The notes under the pieces are model-generated. The model was not told the origin of the DNA. It was given only the letters and a program-made list of their open reading frames with translations, and searched no databases. Below, piece by piece: positions 59,215 to 64,000 of a stretch of DNA of 64,000 bases (positions are counted from its first letter, which is position 1; each line of letters begins with the position of its first letter). Source of the stretch: Perca fluviatilis. Its lineage: Eukaryota; Chordata; Actinopteri; Perciformes; Percidae. Location: positions 2,023,219-2,087,218 of the forward strand of contig NC_053112.1 of the NCBI RefSeq assembly GCF_010015445.1, in the 5' to 3' direction. The translations under genes were made by a program, and so were the position numbers.

Positions 59215-59837
59215 CTAAATGTGAACCAAAGTGAAGCCTCGTCCTCCACCAACATTTAAACCACAGGACAGGAAGTTGTTTCCTCCTACAGAGAACAGAG
59301 ACACTGAGGAACCAGAGAACCAGAACCCAAACCCAGAATAGAGAGGTTGAGTGAATGTGGTGTTGAAGGTGTAGAGGTGGGTCAGTGAGTCAGAGGAGAC
59401 TCTGTAAAAGGACAGAGAGCCAGCAGGCCAGTCCACATACACTCCTACTCTATCAGAGATAGAGGAGGAGGAGATGGATGTTCTTCTGTGATTGTGCATG
59501 ACAGAGTAACCATCATCAGTGCAGTTCAGACTCCAGGACTGATCATTATATCCAAACCAACAGTCTTTACTGTCTCCTCTCCTCCTGATTATTCTGTAAC
59601 TCACTGATATAGAAACCCCTCCTCTTCTGCCCTCAACCTCCCAGTAACAGCGACCAGTCAGACCATCTCTACACAGCAGCTGACGGCAGCAGTCCAACCT
59701 CTCTTGATGATCAGGATATGGCTGCTTCTCCTCCACCCATGTCACCGTCCTGTTGCTGTCAGACAGTTTGAGGTATCTGTTCACTGTGTTTGTGTCCAGT
59801 ATGATAGTGTTTGTGTCCAGTCTGAGTTCACAGGAAT
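59215..59837 (-). CDS. Locus B, PRY/SPRY (B30.2) exon b8
   Basis: The acceptor (minus) is TCTCCGTCAG at 59837. The frame has SCELRLDTNTIILDTNTVNR (with a short internal duplication of LDTNT), LKLSDSNRTVTWVEEKQPYP, RDGLTGRCYWEVEGR, CWFGYNDQSWSLNC, RVGVYVDWPAGSLSFYRVSS and LYSGFGFW. Relative to locus A the last residues are frameshifted near 59284: A ends SCPVV, whereas B reads on as NNFLSCGLNVGGGRGFTLVH to a TAG at 59215. The DNA is otherwise very similar, so the extension is probably secondary. Confidence 0.88.
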
Positions 59838-60725
59838 CTGACGGAGAGAACAAGACACAACACAGCTGCTGTTAATAATAATTATTAGTTGAACTTTAGT
59901 TAATAGTTATATTGTTAAAGAAATTATATTTATATTTACTAATTATTTGTAATGTTATAACTTATTTTATCATCAGTTTAGTTTAATATAAAATAAGTTT
60001 ATGAATGATAATTAGATAGGTAATACTTTGTCCATGTTGAATAAATATTTTGTAAACATCTATCATTATTTTGATGAAACTAATGCTCATAATAATAATT
60101 AATTCATGATTAATACCTGGTTTATAAACCATTAAATAGCTATGTTTATAGATTATAGCTTAACAAACTCTTTATTAACTCTTTATTAACCATTAAGTTA
60201 TAATCATCAGACTTTATAACATCCAAATAATGTTAATTGATGGTTTATTAACAATTTATTAATCATTTACATTTAAGTAATAAAATATATAAAATATTAT
60301 CTGAGCAACAATAACCTGTTAAAATAACAAATTATAGCATAACTAATAATTAGTAAACATATTTAATATAATTTTGTCAGTTGAAAGTAAAATAACTTTT
60401 AACCCCCCCCAACTTTCAAATTTGTTGATATTGTTTTATTTATCCATCTCAGTGATGGACCCCCATTTTAAACACACACTTCCCAAACCAAAGCTACACC
60501 TTTGGTGATGGTTATAATTAAGTGTTACCCAAAACACAGCAGTAGTTTATCATCAGACACATCTGAAGGTTTTATTCTGTGCTCGTGTGCTGATGTTCAT
60601 TTATATAAAGTTTAATAATGATGCTTGTGTGCTGATGTTCATTTATATAAAGTTTAATAATGATTCATGTAGTCAGTAATGTTCTAATGAATCAGCTGTG
60701 TATTTAAAGAGAAACTAACACTTAC

Positions 60726-60751
60726 ATTTCATCAGATCACTCCTCTCCACG
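60726..60751 (-). CDS. Locus B, 26 bp linker exon b7
   Basis: The acceptor is CTTCCTCAAG and the donor GTAAGT, on the minus strand. It reads (S)VERSDLMK(Y), in phase with b6 and b8. Length and phase are identical to exon a3 of locus A. Confidence 0.75.
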
Positions 60752-60824
60752 CTTGAGGAAGAAACATAGAATGATTTTCTATCCAACATGAGTTAGACAT
60801 GATGCAGAGTTACCTGTGGTGGAA

Positions 60825-60925
60825 GAAGTATTCAGATCCTTTACTTCAGCAAAAGTACTAATACCACACAGTAACAATACTGTTTTAGTAAAAGTACTGC
60901 ACTGTAAATGTTACTTATGTAAATG
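60825..60925. mobile_element. MITE fragment (GTGGTGGAAGAAGTATTCAG)
   Basis: GTGGTGGAAGAAGTATTCAGATCCTTTACTTCAGCAAAAG is one end of the common fish element also present at 37707-38002. It lies in the intron between b6 and b7. Confidence 0.7.
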
Positions 60926-61014
60926 TTAAAATAATAAGAGGCTATGTGTATTTGGTTTATAGGTTATTGTCTACTTTGTTATTATTTTGTAGAACTCTTG
61001 TTGTATGTTCATAC

Positions 61015-61055
61015 CTGAGAGGGTCCACTGCCATGCCTTTTCCTTTCTTATGGTC
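61015..61055 (-). CDS. Locus B, exon b6
   Basis: The acceptor is TCTTTCCAG and the donor GTATGA. In the frame needed by b7 it reads DHKKGKGMAVDPLS, homologous to DQMEGKGMAAGEQ of exon a1. Its incoming phase is 0, which fits b4 directly but not b5. Confidence 0.6.
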
Positions 61056-61121
61056 CTGGAAAGAGAAAGAGCCAGTTACAGGCAACCCAGACCCAGGCAA
61101 CAGTGGTATATAAATACAGAC

Positions 61122-61161
61122 CTGAAGAGTTGTCTTCATCATCTCCTGCTGGCATCACTTC
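61122..61161 (-). CDS. Locus B, optional exon b5
   Basis: A 40 bp segment between TTCTTTCCAG and GTCTGT on the minus strand reads EVMPAGDDEDNSSG in phase 0. Including it before b6 puts b6 out of frame with an early stop. It is either skipped, alternative, or a decayed duplicate of b6: both are followed or preceded by the same TGTAACTGGCT-type intron sequence. Confidence 0.45.
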
Positions 61162-61277
61162 CTGGAAAGAAGAAGCCAGTTACACACAATAATAAAAACA
61201 ATGATTTGCTGCATTGTGTCAAAATGTTATAGTGTCTCAGTGTGACTTGAGTGTTTATGAAGATATTTGTTCCTCAC

Positions 61278-61358
61278 CAGTTTCATCAGCACTGCATGCA
61301 CAGCATCATTGAGTTCATGTTTGTGCATCTTGAACAGTTTTTCTGTCTCAGTTGTGCA
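61278..61358 (-). pseudogene. Locus B, kinase tail exon b4 with lost acceptor
   Basis: The minus strand reads CTTETEKLFKMHKHELNDAV then HAVLMKL before a good donor (GTGAGG). It is the segment right after the kinase C-lobe, comparable in RIPK3-type proteins to the stretch following the CW...RP motif. The orphan copy at 11976-12058 has an acceptor ACAACAG here. In this copy about 10 bp including that AG are missing. Confidence 0.65.
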
Positions 61359-61456
61359 CAACATAGAGTAAAGAATGTAACGTTAGAGCCCGGCATCACA
61401 AACAATTACTCTGTGTTAATTCAGAGTTTCAGAGGTAAATGAAGTAGTTTCCTCAC

Positions 61457-61626
61457 CAAGGGCTTTGGGCATTTGTTCAGGTTTATGATCCCAGCATCTC
61501 TTCATCAGTCCTGTCAACTCTGTCAACCCAGCAGCATCACCCTTGATATCGTCCAGCTGTGGGCCGTCTCCCAGTAGAACGCGACTCATCACAATGTTGG
61601 GGTGTGCATTTACATTGGAGGAAGAA
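61457..61626 (-). CDS. Locus B, kinase C-lobe exon b3
   Basis: The acceptor is TTTTTTAG and the donor GTGAGG. In frame it reads VLLGDGPQLDDIKGDAAGLT, ELTGLMKRCWDHKPEQMPKA. The G-x-x-P ... L-M-x-x-C-W-x-x-x-P-x-x-x-P pattern is the end of a RIPK-type kinase domain. The usual R before the last P of kinase subdomain XI is M here (EQMP rather than EQRP), suggesting relaxed constraint. Confidence 0.75.
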
Positions 61627-62430
61627 CTAAAAAAGGCTGTCAGAGTGGCCTTGAGGTTAAATGAAACCTTGGTAATACCTGAATAGACGTCTGGACTGAC
61701 GCTTATGTAAAGGTTCAGGTTAAATCCTGCTAAATGCTACTTGTTGTTGTAAATTTCATTGAGTAGAGCTGCAACAATTCCAAATTTGACTGTACAATTA
61801 ATTGTCTCAGTAATAATTGCAATTAACAATGTAATTTTCTTTTTCAGTCAAATTTTAAAATATTTATTTATGTATCACTTTTTCAAACAAAGTTTTAAAT
61901 GAATCCCCTGATACATCATTTGGATAAATCAATGTTATGTGACCCAGATAATGTAATACCACAAGGACAGAGCCTATAAAGTAAGCCACACCTCTTCATT
62001 ATCAAAAATTATTGAATTCTTCGTTTCATTTCAAATTGACAATTACCATCAACAGTCATATACCTTAGCTAACGATTGCAATGCATTACAGTTAAACAAA
62101 GACTGTGATTACGTGAAAAAATGTGATCATACAATTATGTTACAATTGTTACAGGCCTAGCTTTGAGTTGTAGTAGCAAATACATAAGGAGCAACTAGAA
62201 TACGAGCGTGAAAGTCCACATCCCCTGAACTATATGGTTAAATAGCTCTGCTTTAGTCCATGCAACTTTATTTTACAAGCCATTACTCTACAGCTCAGAG
62301 TCAAGAAAACTAACACGTATAAATTCCTGCCATTCTTGCACCATGTGTCCCAAGGCTCAAGTGAGTAAAACTAAGATAAAATGGTAGAAGATTTTGAGCA
62401 TTGATATTCACTCACAGAACAGTCACTTAC

Positions 62431-62477
62431 ATTATGGTTGTTTCCCTGTGACACTGGACCAAAGGAGTATCCTGAAA
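62431..62477 (-). pseudogene. Locus B, kinase exon b2 with premature stop
   Basis: The acceptor is GTCTTTCAG and the donor GTAAGT. In phase with b1 it reads SFRILLWSSVTGKQP and then TAA. This is the helix F segment after DIYS in RIPK kinases (usually S-Y/F-G-I-L-L-W-S). The length (47 bp) is one base short for joining b3 in its good frame, so one missing base explains both the stop and the phase. Confidence 0.75.
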
Positions 62478-62812
62478 CTGAAAGACAAACAAAGAGAGTT
62501 TCATGTCAGGATTATTATCCATCATAACAATCACACCCTGGTTGATTACTGGCTAGGGTTTGTTGTCATCTGTAAATTAATGCTCATGTGAGAATGAGGA
62601 CATTCAATGACAATAAGGAAATCTGTGCATGAAGTTACCTCACTTTACTCCTCTTCTCTGACAACAATTCCCTGACCTGTTAAAGGACTATGCCAATGCT
62701 AATTCGACTTTCTGTCAAGACTGAACTTATGCTAGACATGGCGCCCAGAGTGATCCCGTCTCCAGTTATTATATGATACTTTTATTCAAGTGCTGGTGTG
62801 ATGCTCTTGTAC

Positions 62813-62958
62813 CTGTAGATATCAAAGGCTCTGGTAGGTTCATACAATACTTCAAAAGCCTCTGGTGGCATGTAATGGATTGTTCCTCCTAGTGGTTCAT
62901 CATCCATGGAAACCTGTGTGACGCTGCAGGAAATCCGGGCAAGGCCAAAATCTGTAAG
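62813..62958 (-). CDS. Locus B, kinase activation-loop exon b1 (RIPK-like)
   Basis: The acceptor is CTCTACAG and the donor GTACAA on the minus strand; phase is 144+2. It reads LTDFGLARISCSVTQVSMDD, EPLGGTIHYMPPEAFEVLYE, PTRAFDIY. The DFG motif, the GGTIHYMPPE segment and the D in DIYS (helix F) are hallmarks of a Ser/Thr kinase of the RIPK type. The exons for the N-lobe and catalytic loop should lie further right, where a LINE fragment is inserted and the window ends. None was found before 64000. Confidence 0.85.
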
Positions 62959-63289
62959 CTGTAGAGAGAATTAGCAAAGAGAGGAAAGAGTTAGAAGAGG
63001 TTCTTTATTTGGTATCACTTTATTTGAAGGGGTGTGCAGAAGACTGACATGAAACCAATCATGAACATGAAGGAGTCTTCATGAATGTTCATGACTATTT
63101 TAATTAAGAGTTATTTGGTAAAATATGACACTTTTAATGCTAAGTTAGCATTGTTTTAGATGTTTGTGTTATGACAACTTGACATTAACCTAGTCATAAA
63201 GTAAGTCATAAAGAATCTGGAAGCCCCTCTCAGAGAGATATTTAACTCACACCTCTGTAGGATCTGTTATGGCATCCCTGTGGAAGTTT

Positions 63290-63730
63290 GGGGCATTGAA
63301 CCCTAGTGGGTAATGTTTGAAGTTTCCAATTCCAAAGCTGCGGCATGGAGCTGTGGTCTCATATGTGCCTCAAGGGGCTGTAACCCTTGAACATCGTGGT
63401 GATCCCACACCTTTGCCCACGGGGCTCGGTCGGCCAAAGCCTGAAGAAACGGCTTTGCTAACACCGCCACCACCCTGTGGACCCATGACCTACAGGGACG
63501 GTCCTCTGGGTTGGAGGCCTGGGTGTGACAATTGCCGACAAGGCAGACTAGCTTTGAGAACATGAAACGTATCCTCTATGGTGGGGAAGAAGCTAGAGCT
63601 GGTGCAGGAGGTTGAGCGGTACCAGATAGTTATAGTTGGACTCACCTCGACGCGTCCAGAACCACATTCTAACTCCCAGCGCATCAAATAGGGGCGCTTG
63701 GACAGGTCCCTCTAGTGTTTCTTCCTTACG
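63290..63730 (+). mobile_element. LINE 5' fragment (endonuclease start)
   Basis: One frame reads YVPQGAVTLEHRGDPTPL and CDNCRQGRLALRT. After an in-frame TGA, NVSSMVGKKLELVQEVERYQ and IVIVGLTST resemble the beginning of the endonuclease domain of a common fish non-LTR element. It is broken by stops and ends near 63730. From there to 64000 nothing is recognised. Confidence 0.7.
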
Positions 63731-64000
63731 CAAAAAGTGTCCATCAGCGTCAGGACTCTTGGCATCATTTCTTGACTACCCGGGTGTGGACCGATTTAGC
63801 ATCATTTAAAAAAATTATGGTTAACTGACATGGGGCACAAGAACATACATTGTATGTATACAAGAACAGGACATGACTCCGGTCTCCTGAATGAAAGTCC
63901 TGCGTTTGTTTGATCCAATCCAATTAATATCATCTTGTGGGTTTACAATGTGTTTTAGTGTTTTAGTGTCTTTAGTCTTCATAGAGTGTGCAAACTATTA

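Overview
The window is nuclear DNA from a teleost fish, probably a percomorph. The evidence is a vertebrate beta-spectrin gene split into many small GT-AG exons, fish-type PRY/SPRY (B30.2) exons, fish SINE and LINE families, and dense hAT-type elements. There are no RNA genes, CRISPR arrays or bacterial features.

Left part, 726-37333 (+): 31 phase-consistent coding exons of non-erythroid beta-spectrin (sptbn1), running from the end of the second calponin-homology domain through 17 spectrin repeats and the PH domain to the stop codon. Earlier exons lie left of the window. A 3' UTR probably runs to about 40.5 kb. About 105 bp of exon 8, at the start of spectrin repeat 6, is replaced by G/C homopolymer-like sequence of almost the right length, probably a consensus error. 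The introns are full of tandem repeats: a 4.55 kb array of a 43 bp unit, a 1.5 kb array of a 34 bp unit, 42 bp and 60 bp arrays inside DNA elements, a 20 bp array, and long CA/GT tracts. In two consecutive introns the repeat unit carries copies of the preceding exon's 5' splice site. Several hAT-type elements can be delimited by 8 bp target duplications.

Right part, 40.5-64 kb: a repeat-rich region holding two related loci in tail-to-tail orientation. The + locus (47898-50095) has four phase-compatible exons ending in a PRY/SPRY domain. The - locus (62958-59215) has the same 26 bp linker exon and PRY/SPRY exon. Upstream of them lie exons of a RIPK-family protein kinase: activation loop with DFG and a PPE motif, a helix F segment, the C-lobe end and a tail. 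This suggests a RIPK-like kinase/B30.2 fusion family, although this copy carries lesions (a stop, a lost splice acceptor and a late frameshift). Two exons of the same family also sit antisense inside an sptbn1 intron at 11.64-12.11 kb. Between the two loci are LINE copies, a Tc1-like remnant with long inverted repeats, a hAT transposase fragment and a large inverted repeat.

All identifications rest on reading and remembered family sequences. No database search was run.
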